DNA from: Pseudomicrostroma phylloplanum
Lineage: Eukaryota; Basidiomycota; Exobasidiomycetes; Microstromatales
NCBI GenBank assembly: GCA_039545275.1
Contig: BCHS01000016.1
Span: 1-64,000 of the forward strand
DNA length: 64,000 nt
Direction of reading: 5' to 3'
Of the stretch, positions 30,498 through 40,669 are shown one piece after another. The notes under the pieces were generated by a model that saw nothing but the letters and a program-made list of their open reading frames with translations, ran no database searches and had not been told where the DNA came from. The translations under genes and the position numbers were made by a program. The number at the start of each line of letters is the position of its first letter. The stretch's first letter is position 1.

Positions 30498-33185
30498 TCA
30501 CCTCCGGTACAGACGTGGAGCGGACGTGGCCCTTGCCGCAACGACTTCCACGTCTCTCCTCGAGGGCGCGCTGCCCGCTCCCGGAGGGCATGGGAATCCA
30601 CTAGGCAGCGTGCCATTGTAGTAAGGACTGGGCATAGCGCATCCAGCAATAGCAACCCACATGGGACTCGTATCACTGCTGTTGTACCAGTTGCCAATCG
30701 TTGGTGTAGCCTCGCTCTTCTGCGAGACGGTATAAGTAGGCGCTGGGAGCGAGTATACGGTTCCAGTCTTCGTGTATGCTGGCAGCGAAGAGGCGGGAAT
30801 CGTCTGGTTCTGCGTCGTCGTCGTCTGCAACGTGGCTGGTGGCCAGGCATTCGAAGCAGCCACCGTGACTGGGTAAGACGAAGCCGCACCCGTCTGCCAG
30901 GCCGACAGAGTTCCAGACCAAGTCGTAGCCGAGGCAGGGTTGATCGAAGACGTCGTAATCGACGAGGCCAAGTTGAGGCAGACTGGTTCCGACAAGGCGG
31001 CATTGAGATCACTAGGGATCCAGCCCTGTTGCAGGCCTAGTTTGTAGTTCCACGACGGGTTCACAGTCGCATTGGTAACGATCGAATCGCCAATGGTCCA
31101 GGTCCAGAAGAAAAAGTTTCTCAAAGAGCTCATCTGAGCAATGGCGAAGTTGTGAATGCTTTGAATATGAGAGGCATTGTAAGACGTCCAGTCATCAAAG
31201 TCGCTACAGGACCCATACACCGTGGTCAGACCGGGATAGTCTCCCTCGTATCGGGCTCCCTGACCGACGTTGTTGAGGTACAGACCGCAATCGTTGATGG
31301 CAAGAGAGAATTCACCAGCAATGTACAGGCCATGCTGCTTGAGAGCGTTGCTGGTAGTCTGGGAGAAGGTGTTGCAGACGTAGGCGATTTGTGTATCGTA
31401 CGAATTGGTGAAAGTTGGTCCAAAGGCGACGTAAGGGTGAGTGTCGTACGCAACACGATCAGAGTTGGTGAGGAAGCCATTGAAGTTGTCCAGCCCAGCG
31501 AAGCCATCGTGGAAGGCGATCATCGGGCCATTGTCGGATCCGTAGCCAGTGATGTTCCGCACAGTGTAGTACGATTCGGCATAGTAGGACTTGAGCTGCT
31601 CAGTGCCGATACCGAAGTACAAGTTCGGCTCATTGAGGAGGCTGAACATGGGTATCACTTTGCGAATCTCGGGTTGTGAGATGAATTCGGTGAGGATTCG
31701 AACGTAGTTCAAGGCCCTCTGAGCATTGGCAAGTCCCATGACACCATTCAGGAAGGACATGTAGCCCAATCGTCCAGAATGATTGTACGTGTTTTGCCCT
31801 CCAGGCATGGCGTGGAAGTCGAGGTTGATTCTGATTCCGTACTTGCGAGCCCACTCGATGGCCTTGAGAACGTACTCCCAGGACACTCCTTCTAGGAATG
31901 TCTCCCCCTCGACGGTCTCAATGGCCCAGAATCCAATGGGCAGTCGGACCCAGTTGAGACCTGCGGCTGCAATCTCCATAAAGTCGGCCTCGGTGATGAA
32001 AGTGTCGTAATGTGATCTCATGCGCGCCTCTAGATTGGCCTGACCACCTTCAGCAAGGTACTTGGCAGATAGAGTGTACTCATCGACGGCTGGCGAAGAG
32101 GTGTTCGCATAGGGCTCGTACAGAGCAGGGGCAATGAATGGCTCAGTGACAAGCCAGCCTCCTAGGTTGACACCGAAGATCTTGTCGTTTGCCCAGTCCC
32201 ATTCCTCCGACAATGGCTTGGTATAGTTCTGAGCCCGAGCCGAGTCGTCGGAGAGACCCGATGCCCATCTTCCACCAAAGGCATTTCGGTAGACGACGGA
32301 TGTACCATTGGCGAGGACGATTGTTGAGCCATCGGTTCCAGATGTGGCGTAGTTGTTGTAGCTAGTACCACTCGAACCCGAGCCCGAGCCCGAGCTACTC
32401 GATCCGCCCTTGCCAAAGATGAGCCCAACTGGTACAGCGACGGCAACGACGATGACGAAGACGATCACAATGATGATCGCCGCAATGATACACCTCCTCT
32501 TCCTGGAAGCTCCCTTTGAAACACCGTACTTGTCCAGAACCTTCTCTCTCGAGTATGCTCCGTCCGGAACACCGCCGCCCGGGGTAGGCGACCTTCCCCA
32601 TTCGCCGTCTTCGTACTTGTTCATGGGCACGTTGAGACCAGCGACCGAGTCGGTGTCCTTGCCGAGCATCTGAGAGGACCCATATGAGTTGATGCGAGAC
32701 CGTCGGTCATTGAAGGCTGCGTAGCTATCTGCGGTCGAGAAGCGGTTCGCAGAGAGCCACGCAGGAGTTGATCTGCCAGAGGGCAAGAGACCTTCGTCGC
32801 CTTCTGTGCTGGGCACAAAGGAATATCTGGATCCGCCGCCAAAGGATGCCAAGGGCGGAGTGGACAGCATCCCATGAGACTCAAAGCCACTGTTGAATGC
32901 GGGAGAACCGAGTGGGGAGTGTTCCGAGGTGGAAGGAGGCATGCTGTCTCGCCGGTACTGAGACAAATCGCCGCTTGGCATCTGCGACATGCCAGTCAGA
33001 CCACGCGCATCCCGATACGAGCGTCGCCTCGGAGATAGTGGCTCCGGAACGGGATCGTAGGGCTCGTTTGCTGGTGTCCGGCTGCGTCCTGTGGCGAACG
33101 AGTTCCGATGCGGGGACGAAGAGTGGTCATCTGTGTAGTCTTGGCTGGCATCGCCGTGGCCTGAGGAAGACTTGCGGTATGCCAT
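30498..33185 (-). CDS. exo-beta-1,3-glucanase, GH5 family, membrane-anchored
   Basis: Single-exon protein, 895 residues from the ATG at 33185 (an in-frame ATG at 33200 would add five). A 230-residue Ser/Pro-rich cytoplasmic lead is followed by one strongly hydrophobic segment (CIIAAIIIVIVFVIVVAVAV, about 232-255) preceded by KRR, so it is a type II membrane protein. The GH5 domain follows: NLGGWLVTEPFIAP, GLNWVRLPIGFWA, NLDFHAMPGGQN, the acid/base Glu in SLLNEPN (about 519) and the nucleophile Glu in IAGEFSLAINDCG (about 626). This matches fungal Exg/ExgD glucan 1,3-beta-glucosidases that trim cell-wall beta-glucan. The last 150 residues are Ser/Thr/Pro-rich and may be glycosylated. Assignment is firm. 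Confidence 0.94.
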   Translation of the reverse strand: MAYRKSSSGHGDASQDYTDDHSSSPHRNSFATGRSRTPANEPYDPVPEPLSPRRRSYRDARGLTGMSQMPSGDLSQYRRDSMPPSTSEHSPLGSPAFNSGFESHGMLSTPPLASFGGGSRYSFVPSTEGDEGLLPSGRSTPAWLSANRFSTADSYAAFNDRRSRINSYGSSQMLGKDTDSVAGLNVPMNKYEDGEWGRSPTPGGGVPDGAYSREKVLDKYGVSKGASRKRRCIIAAIIIVIVFVIVVAVAVPVGLIFGKGGSSSSGSGSGSSGTSYNNYATSGTDGSTIVLANGTSVVYRNAFGGRWASGLSDDSARAQNYTKPLSEEWDWANDKIFGVNLGGWLVTEPFIAPALYEPYANTSSPAVDEYTLSAKYLAEGGQANLEARMRSHYDTFITEADFMEIAAAGLNWVRLPIGFWAIETVEGETFLEGVSWEYVLKAIEWARKYGIRINLDFHAMPGGQNTYNHSGRLGYMSFLNGVMGLANAQRALNYVRILTEFISQPEIRKVIPMFSLLNEPNLYFGIGTEQLKSYYAESYYTVRNITGYGSDNGPMIAFHDGFAGLDNFNGFLTNSDRVAYDTHPYVAFGPTFTNSYDTQIAYVCNTFSQTTSNALKQHGLYIAGEFSLAINDCGLYLNNVGQGARYEGDYPGLTTVYGSCSDFDDWTSYNASHIQSIHNFAIAQMSSLRNFFFWTWTIGDSIVTNATVNPSWNYKLGLQQGWIPSDLNAALSEPVCLNLASSITTSSINPASATTWSGTLSAWQTGAASSYPVTVAASNAWPPATLQTTTTQNQTIPASSLPAYTKTGTVYSLPAPTYTVSQKSEATPTIGNWYNSSDTSPMWVAIAGCAMPSPYYNGTLPSGFPCPPGAGSAPSRRDVEVVAARATSAPRLYRR

Positions 33186-35355
33186 TTTCGAAGGGAACAA
33201 GGCGGCAAAGGGGGAGAGAAGCTGCAGAAGATGGGCGAGCGAGGCGGTTGATGACGAAGGGCGAAGAATCAGGAGGGGAGGGGCAGTTGAGGGGCGTCAG
33301 TATCCTGTGCAATCGCTCTTGCTGGCCGTGCGGTAGTGCATATATTCAACAAAGGCCCAAGCCCTGCCTCTGCCCACGACCCAGATGCGCGGTAGTGAGT
33401 GGGCTTGTGAAATCTTTGGTGAAGGCAATGAAGCGAGCTGGACGAGACCTTGTCTGTTGGCCAGTCGCCCAATAGACGTCGACCGTCCAGACGGAGGGGC
33501 TGTCCTGCGAGTGCATGCCGTGTCCAGCTGCCACGCAGAAGAATTTGCTGAAGAGCTGGGGCACAGGTCTACTCACTGTATGGGCCAATCAGTAGCGACT
33601 GATTTCCAGCTGCCTGATCCAGGAAAGGAAAAGTCCAGAGGAGGAAGTGTTCCTTGTAGCAAGCGCAGAGGAGAGGAGGGCGTGCGTGCAGTCCGAGCAG
33701 AGCCGGAGCGATGTGCGTAGGGAGTACAGTGGTCGAGGCAAGGCGAGTCGAGGCGAGGCTGGGGCTACGATGAGAAGGAGGCGGCAGCAAGGCAGTGGAG
33801 GCACTTGAGGCGGGGGGGAGCACGGACGCAAGTCAAGCACGGAAGAGAGAGTTCCAGTGTAGATGGGGAGTGCAACGGTGGAGGAAAGGGAGGGTGAGAG
33901 GGAGTGGACAGATGGAGAGGGAGTATCAGAAGAGAAGGGCGAGGTGGGAATGTGACCGATATGGATGATGGGCCTTGGTGTGTGCCTGCGTGTGTGACTG
34001 ACTCTGCTTCGTCGTTCGTTGGGCCTTGCAAGGCCAGACGCCGCCTCCCCTTGGGTTGCTTCCAGGGTTTCAAGGGCGCGAGTGAGGGGCAACTGCAGGC
34101 AGAGGCGCATCATCGGGTGGCCGACCCTCGCCCCCGCCAAGCACTGCGCTCAGCCGTGGTGCCCTGCGCCCCTTGCCTCTTTTTTCCCTTGAAGCCGTCG
34201 CCCCGCTTCTCCGACGCACAGGTCAGTGGAGCACGGCACGGAAGCAGAGCCACATGGCAAAGCAATCCACAAACAGAAGGGCACACACGCGCGCGCGCCT
34301 GGGGCAAACGTCTGCACCTGCACCAGCACTGGCTGACGAAAGAGCAAACAAGGCAAAGTCATTCCGCCACCCTTTCGGCTATCCAGCCCGACGGGCCCGC
34401 CGGCGCCCGATGGGTGGTCTCGCGCTTCCTGCCCTCCTGCATACCCTACATGGTCTGCCTCAATTCCGCCGGCTGCCAAGCCAAGACCGATAGCGAGCTG
34501 GCAAATCAGTGTCCAGAGGGAGCGCAGCGCAGCGCGGGGCTATCCAATCTGTCTAGTTCATGCAACTCCATCGCAGTCACGCAAGATTCGCTTACATGTG
34601 AAGGGCCTAGGAGCACCATGGGAATTCGCACGCATCCCACCCCCCCCGATTGATTGATGAGGTAACGCGTCTTCGCCCACACACCCACCAGGTAGGCGCG
34701 AGGGAAAACAACAGCCCCTTGACTCCCATGGTAAGGGCTTCGGAGACAAAGCAGTCCTTGCAACCGTGGGAAAGTGGCATGAATCAGAAGACCACTCTCA
34801 CTACGTCCCGAACCCCAACCCCGACCCCCGGCACCCCGCGCCTTGCCCGACAGCGCCTATGCATCTCGAAGCATCAATCATGGGGTACGCTTGATAGAGT
34901 GCGAGTATTGACAGTCACTTCCGAATAGTGGCAGTGGCAGCAGCGGAGATACCCTCGGCTAACAGGGGCAGCAGCGAGGAAGTCACACAGAACTCTCTAC
35001 CACACTGGCGAGGCCGGACAGTGATGGCAGAGGCAGAGCAAAGCTCACTTGCAAGGTCAAGTTGACCTCTCACCAAGCGAGCATACACAGCCCCTCACTT
35101 CTCATCTCATGCACCGAACATAGACGCAAAACAGGCGAGGGGGCGTATTCCTCGATCAGGGTTCCAATGCGACCTGGTAGATCTTGCACGCGTCGGGACG
35201 GTACCAGAGTCGAGCCTCCTCATTCTGATCCATCAATCTTAACGGCATTCACTGATCGAAAGGCTAATCAATTGAAGGTCAAACGAAGACAACATGCAAT
35301 GATGGATGCACTATTGGCCTCGCGAGCTCCAGAGTTCACCGCTCTGACTAGCACT
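33186..35355. other. 2.2-kb intergenic region upstream of the glucanase
   Basis: Lies between the glucanase start and the QCR8 stop, both on the minus strand. It should hold the glucanase promoter and the QCR8 3' UTR. It contains G/A-rich stretches near 33760-33920 and a CGCG run near 34290. No conserved protein, tRNA or repeat is recognised. Unusually long for this window, so extensive regulation or an unrecognised non-coding transcript is possible. Confidence 0.4.
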
Positions 35356-36360
35356 TTACTCGTCGTGCTCGGCAAACTCCAGATGACCGGCCTTCGAGTT
35401 GAGGTAGTGGTTGCGGTGCGATCCCCATGCAATGACTCCGTATGCTGAGGCGCCGAAGGAGGAAGGGTCGGGGCACGAGGGGCACGAGGGAGGAAGTGTC
35501 AGTATCGTAAAGAGCAGCCCGGCTAGGGCACAAATCCGTTATTTGGCACTCACTGGCGGCAAGGATGGGTCCCCAGTAAGGAAGCTTGGTCATCAGCCTC
35601 TTGTAACCGTAGAAGACGTACTGACGCAGAGCTCCGTGCATAGGTGCTTGCTGGTTCGACGAGATACCTGCCAGCAGGAGAAAGTAGGAAGTGATATGTT
35701 CGTGGGTGAGCACGCTGCTCTTACAGCAGTTGAACTTCACGATCCAAGTGCAGGAGAGCGGTTCGCCGTTTCGACCCTTGTACAATGGATGGCCGTCCGA
35801 TTTTGACTGGAGAGCACTTTGACCGAGGGCGAGCTCATGTGTCGGCCAATGGGTCCACCTGGGCGGAGTACAGCTCGCCAAAGCGCTCGTAGAACAAGTG
35901 CTACAGCACCTACTCTTCGAGGTGAGACCCGGCATCGCCCTTCACCTCATAGCATCTTATCAGGTCCCGCTCAGCCCGAACTAGCAACTCATTACCCGGC
36001 ATGACCTCCTGCGCCCAACTTGTGCTTCTGTTCTATCCCACCCAGGACTCACCGTACTGAACAATTCCCCTCTGCTTTGGTCCTCCCATGTCTCCCCACC
36101 ATCCCATCTACCATCGTCAAGACCATTCAGCGAAGCCAACGAGAGTGATTCCGTGTGTAGATAGGAGACCAGAAGAGTGACAGCATTGAAGGCGGCGAGG
36201 CATGGGCAAGATTGAGCGGGGGGCCGAGGCAAGAAGCGGGAGCAAGAAGAAACAACAGTATACGAGATCAGCAAGCCGACTCTGTGCGACCACAAACGTC
36301 TATGCCGATGCCTCGGCAGCTATGCAAGCCAGTACTCACGTACTTCTTGCCCGTAGGCAT
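35356..36360 (-). CDS. QCR8: ubiquinol-cytochrome c reductase subunit 8 (complex III)
   Basis: Assembled from four exons: 36360-36340, 36107-36053, 35667-35554 and 35444-35356, with GTGAGT donors and closed phases, giving 92 residues. The start reads MPTGKKY/MGWWGDMGGPKQRGIVQYG, matching the yeast Qcr8 N terminus. The middle (APMHGALRQYVFYGYKRLM) and a single transmembrane helix (LPYWGPILAATYGVIAWGS) follow, ending NHYLNSKAGHLEFAEHDE. Qcr8 is a small inner-membrane subunit needed for bc1 complex assembly next to cytochrome b. The first exon holds only seven codons, so ORF searches miss the true start. Two longer introns (232 and 386 nt) exceed the local norm. Confidence 0.93.
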
Positions 36361-36826
36361 CCCACTGTTCAGAGGCTGCGATGGGATCATGATTCTAGCG
36401 AGGCGGGGAGGGGTGATGTGCGTGCGTGCGTTAGAGGTGAGACGAGGTGGAATGCTTCGAAATCCCTCCCGGCTCGTAGTCTGTCCATCCATCCGACCGT
36501 CGGGTGCCCTCGGCCGCGCAACGCGACACGGCCATCGGAACGGAACGACTGGAAGGCCTCTCGATCCCTGATTCCTGAAGGCTTTGGTCACCCACCCACC
36601 GCCCTTCTTTGGTAGTCAGGCGTCAAGAGAATGTCATTTGTGCTAATAAAAGAGATACACAGTACTGCTCATCGAGGTCGCATCAGAGGGCAGACGGTCA
36701 ATGGACAAAGGTGTGAGAAACGGGTATGTTCAAAGTCACAGAGCGAGGGAACCAGCGAGCAAGCAAGCGAAGGGGGGACGTGGACACGTGTATTCATTGT
36801 GCCAGCCAGCCAGCCCATCCTCCAAT
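36361..36826. other. intergenic region between QCR8 and the Sec14-like gene
   Basis: About 470 bases containing the QCR8 promoter and the 3' flank of the Sec14-like gene. No coding or RNA feature is recognised. Confidence 0.4.
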
Positions 36827-38896
36827 TTACTTGACCTTGCCCATCAGTCCCTTGAACTTGGACCCCAGCTTGTCCATCTTCTCCTTGGGCGCATCGACCG
36901 TCTTCTGCTTGAGCGTGTCCTTTGTGCTCTTGCCACTTCCATTCTCAGAGGCCGAAGTGGTATCGTTGGCGTTGCCGTTGGTCGACTCAGAGGCAGCAGG
37001 TTCTTGCGCCGGGGTGGCCTTCTCGTCCTGAGGCATGGCGATGTGGTCTCGAGAAACGGCCTTTTCGATCGTCTGCTTCTCGGCGACGGGAGCGTCGTGG
37101 AAGTCTTCGCCTCCGCTCTTGGCTGCGCCGCCGGTAGCGGCAGCGGCGGCAGGAGCGGCCTCGGCGCCATCACCGCCTTCTTGCCTGTCTTCTCCCTGGG
37201 ACTCTGCTACGTCGCCTCCGCTGGCGCCGCCCTTGGGGGGACCTTGGACCGAACCCGCGGGCGCATTGGCTACCTCGACCGCCTTTGAGTTGTCCTCTGG
37301 CACGTCGGGAGTGTTGCCTTCCACCCTAGATCCTTCGAGCTTCTGTGCCAGCTCCTCCGAGCCGTACAGGGCGACCCAGTCCGACTTGTTGAGGGCTTCG
37401 GAACTCTTCTTCTCAACTTCTTCCGAAGACTTGTTGTCCTCTTCCATCTCATTGATCTCGCGCTTCATCACCGCACAGCAGTGCTGTCGGCCGACGACGT
37501 GACGGATCTGCTCTCCGGACTTGAGCTTGTAGATCCAGGTGACCTTACCCTGTCCGTCCAGAGTGGCGTCGCGGTGAAGCTGGGTACGACCTCGCGAGTA
37601 GAGGTCGGACTCGTATTGGGCTACACGCAGCTTCTTGACCAACAGTCGACGCTTCTCGAGTACTTCCTTGTCGCTGGATCCATCGGCCCACTTCTTGGTC
37701 ACCTCTTCATACTCGGTAGCATGCTTCATAAAGGTGTCGAAGCGCTTCTTCTTCTCTTCAGTGTCGTCTTGGAAGCTGTTCTCACCCTCCTTTGGGTCGA
37801 TCCATCGCTTTTCCCAGTCGAATTCAACGTCACCGCCGAGCTCCTCCACAAGACGGTCCGCAGGCAGAAGATGCTCGCACTCCGAGGGCTTGCTCATGAA
37901 GACGACCTTGGATCGCACCACGGGGTCCAGCATGGGACTGAGAATCTTCCAGATCCCGCTAAAGACCCAGGGAGCCTTGTAGATGATGAGGGTGTGCAGC
38001 GACTCGGGGAAATAGGCTTCAAGGCACTTGACAATGTACAGAATGGCTGACCAGTCCATGTTCTTGAGACCAAAGTTGTTCAAGTCAAAGAAGAGGACGA
38101 CCTTGTCATTGGGTGGGACGAGGAGCAGCCTGAAGGTCTCCATCTGGTAGGCAATGAACTTCTGCATCGTCTCGGGCGGCTGTCCCTTTGTAAAGTGCTT
38201 CCTGACGTGGATATAGCAGACGGGGTGTTCCTCGACGGAGGAGCCAAAGGCGTACGTCTTGCCCGATGTGTGTTGCTCGATGAACTTCTCGATGTTCTTG
38301 TCGTTACCAATGTCACCTTGCTCCACAAGGCCCTCGATGTCATTGTCCAGTCGCCACTTCATGCAGCCAGCCAACATGGCAATGGCTCGGTCCGTGTCCC
38401 ACTTTCGAGCTCGCATGAAGCGGAGCACGCAAGTGTCTGGGTCGTCGAGCTTGCAAAACTTCCAAAAGGCGTCCCTCAGAGCCTCGGTGCCGTACTGCTG
38501 GGTGAGCTCATTGAGGGCCTTTTGCTCCTCCTGCTTCTTGGCCTCCTCCTTGGCATTGTCGTCGTTGGAGATGTCGGCCTTCTTGGGGTCGTCTACGACT
38601 TCGTCTCCACCATCATCGCCTCCACCTCCGCCGCCCTTTTTGTTGTCTCCCTTTGCCTTGTCGAGGATCTCAAAGTACTGCTTCCAGGCAGCGCGGAGCT
38701 TCTTGTCTTGTTCGTCGGTAAGGTTGCCTGGAGGGCGAGAAGACAAGGGGGGAGAGGAGTGTGTGCAACAGAGTCAGCACTGTATCAAGAGCTGGCTGGA
38801 GGGTGCAGCCCAGATGGTATCAAGCCTTCCGATGCGTTACTCACCTACGTATCCATCTGGGTTCTTGACGGCGGCTTGGCCGATTTCCTTGACCAT
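36827..38896 (-). CDS. CRAL-TRIO (Sec14-like) lipid-transfer protein
   Basis: Two exons, 38896-38845 and 38727-36827, phase 1, 650 residues beginning MVKEIGQAAVKNPDGYVG. A CRAL-TRIO N-terminal helix region (LRFMRARKWDTDRAIAMLAGCMKWR, about 125-150) is followed by the lipid-binding CRAL-TRIO domain (HPVCYIHVRKHFTKGQ, KVVLFFDLNNFGLKNMDW, YFPESLHTLIIYKAPWVFSGIWKILSPMLDP, KVVFMSK; about 185-320). Such proteins bind and exchange phosphatidylinositol and other lipids. The N-terminal part has a Gly run and Asp/Glu/Lys-rich linker; the C-terminal 200 residues are acidic and Ala/Gly-rich and probably disordered, ending in a Lys-rich segment. The layout resembles fungal Sec14 homologues with long tails; the exact member cannot be named. 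Confidence 0.88.
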
Positions 38897-40669
38897 GATG
38901 AGTCTGAAGGGTGGAGGTTGCTGAGACGCTGTTTATTGCTTACTGCGATACGGTGCTCTCTTGGGCTTTGCGATGTTGTCAATCTCGTTGGGCTATGCTA
39001 TATACTACTACCACTGATCGAAGAAGATTGGGTGGTGCGTTGGTGAGAGAAAGGATGAGAGAGAGAAGGGGTGGAAAGAGGAGGGGACGGATTAGAATCA
39101 GCTGGACAGTGTGTGGGGGAGATAGTGCTCGGGCCTGACTGAGTTCGAGTGGTGATGGTGCTATGACGTTGGGCCTCCCTCTCCCGCCGATCTGCCGTCT
39201 GTACGAGGGAGGAGCATGTGGGGAAAGGGCTCGGGGTGAGGGGGGGCAGCCATCGTGAATCCCAAGCGAGGCAGGCAGGCAGACAGACAGTCAGACAGTC
39301 ACGTTCTTCTGATTGTCTGCCGCTCCGCTCTGTGCAAGCAAGCAAGCAAGCACCTCCTGACCGATGGACTGACGGAATGCTTGTCGGCTGCCCAGCCTGA
39401 TACCGAGTGTAGCTCCTTGGGCCCCCGCTTCGGCTCCCGCATCGAAGCCAAGGCACAGAAGCCGCCACTGCTCGTCGTCGTCGTCGTCGTCCACTGGAGG
39501 CAGCGAGCGATGGAGCAGTGACGCCGCACTCTCGCTCTTGTCCGTTCTCCACTTTCCGCGTCTGGCTTCCCCGCATCAGCCTGCCTTCCTCGGCCCCCCG
39601 CCCGCACTCTTGCCTGGGGGTGACACAGGCAGATGCAAGGCCGCGTCTGTTTCGCTGTCCGACCTCGGCTGTTGGCAAAGCGTGAAAGCTGGAGGCGAGG
39701 CAAGGCCACAGGGCAAGATGGTCTGGCACGGCAGAGCCAGGCTGCCTGCCTCGTCGCTTCGGTGCTTCGCGAGGTTGCGACCGATCCCCAGAGCCAAAGC
39801 CGATCTGAACTCACCAATTGCCCAGAGGATCACAGACGGTAATGGAAAGCGGGGAGAGAGAGAGGTAGGAAGGGAGAGTCTGCGCTGGTCTGGGTGTTGG
39901 ACTGGATTGCAAAGATCCTCAAAAAGCTCAGAGAAGAGTACGTAGCGGTAGAGTGAGCTTGACCGACCGGAAGCAAAGAGCAGCAGAGCATCCGCCGCCG
40001 CCCCTAAGGAGCCGACAGTGGTCAATGCCATGCATGCCTCACCTGGGCCCCATTCGTGCTTCCAAGGACCAAACCCGGTACAATCTTTACCCTTATTAGA
40101 AGCCCTCTCGTGTATAGTCTAAGTACACTTCGACAAACAGATTTTAAAGCTCTAGTAGCTTAATATAGCCAGCCCGTCTCATCCCGAGCCGCCCGCCGCC
40201 CGCCGCCCTTTACTTTGCGCATATTCGGTAGACCAAACAGAAAAACCCTTTACCGCCGTCGCCGTCGTCGCTTCTATGCGCATTTCTCGGGCTCCGGATG
40301 AAGAGCGAGAGCAATAGCGGCGACGGGCAAGAGGAGCACACAGGGCACTCGTGTCGTGTCACTTCGGGATTCTCCACCAGGGTAGGGCGAAAGACGATGG
40401 TGATGAGTGCTATTTCTTTCCTGCCGAGCGGGCGGGAAGTGGGAGGAAGCAGGAGAGAGAGGGAGAGAAAGGAGGTACATCAGGGGTGAAGAGTGAACGC
40501 ATGGCTGCAGATCATCGGGGTAAAGCGAAAAAGACAGAAGGGGGGTGGGAGGAAAGTGAAACGGCAATGGAAAGGCGTGAGCAACGAGTCGTTGCTGGTA
40601 GTATGCAGCAGAGGCGGTTGAAGCCAATGCCATGGGTGAGGTGCGATCGGAGGCCGTCGTCGATCAGCC
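38897..40669. other. 1.8-kb intergenic region, Sec14-like promoter / transporter 3' flank
   Basis: Lies between two minus-strand genes. It includes AGGC/GACA short repeats near 39270-39300, AAGC repeats near 39337-39352, a GTC run near 39475-39492 and an AT-richer island at about 40078-40180. Open frames on both strands are GC-biased shadows. No gene is supported. Confidence 0.4.

Noticed and set aside
39299..39817. Overlapping open frames on both strands in the Sec14/transporter gap
   Set aside because: All are typical GC-rich shadows with no protein family match that I can recognise.
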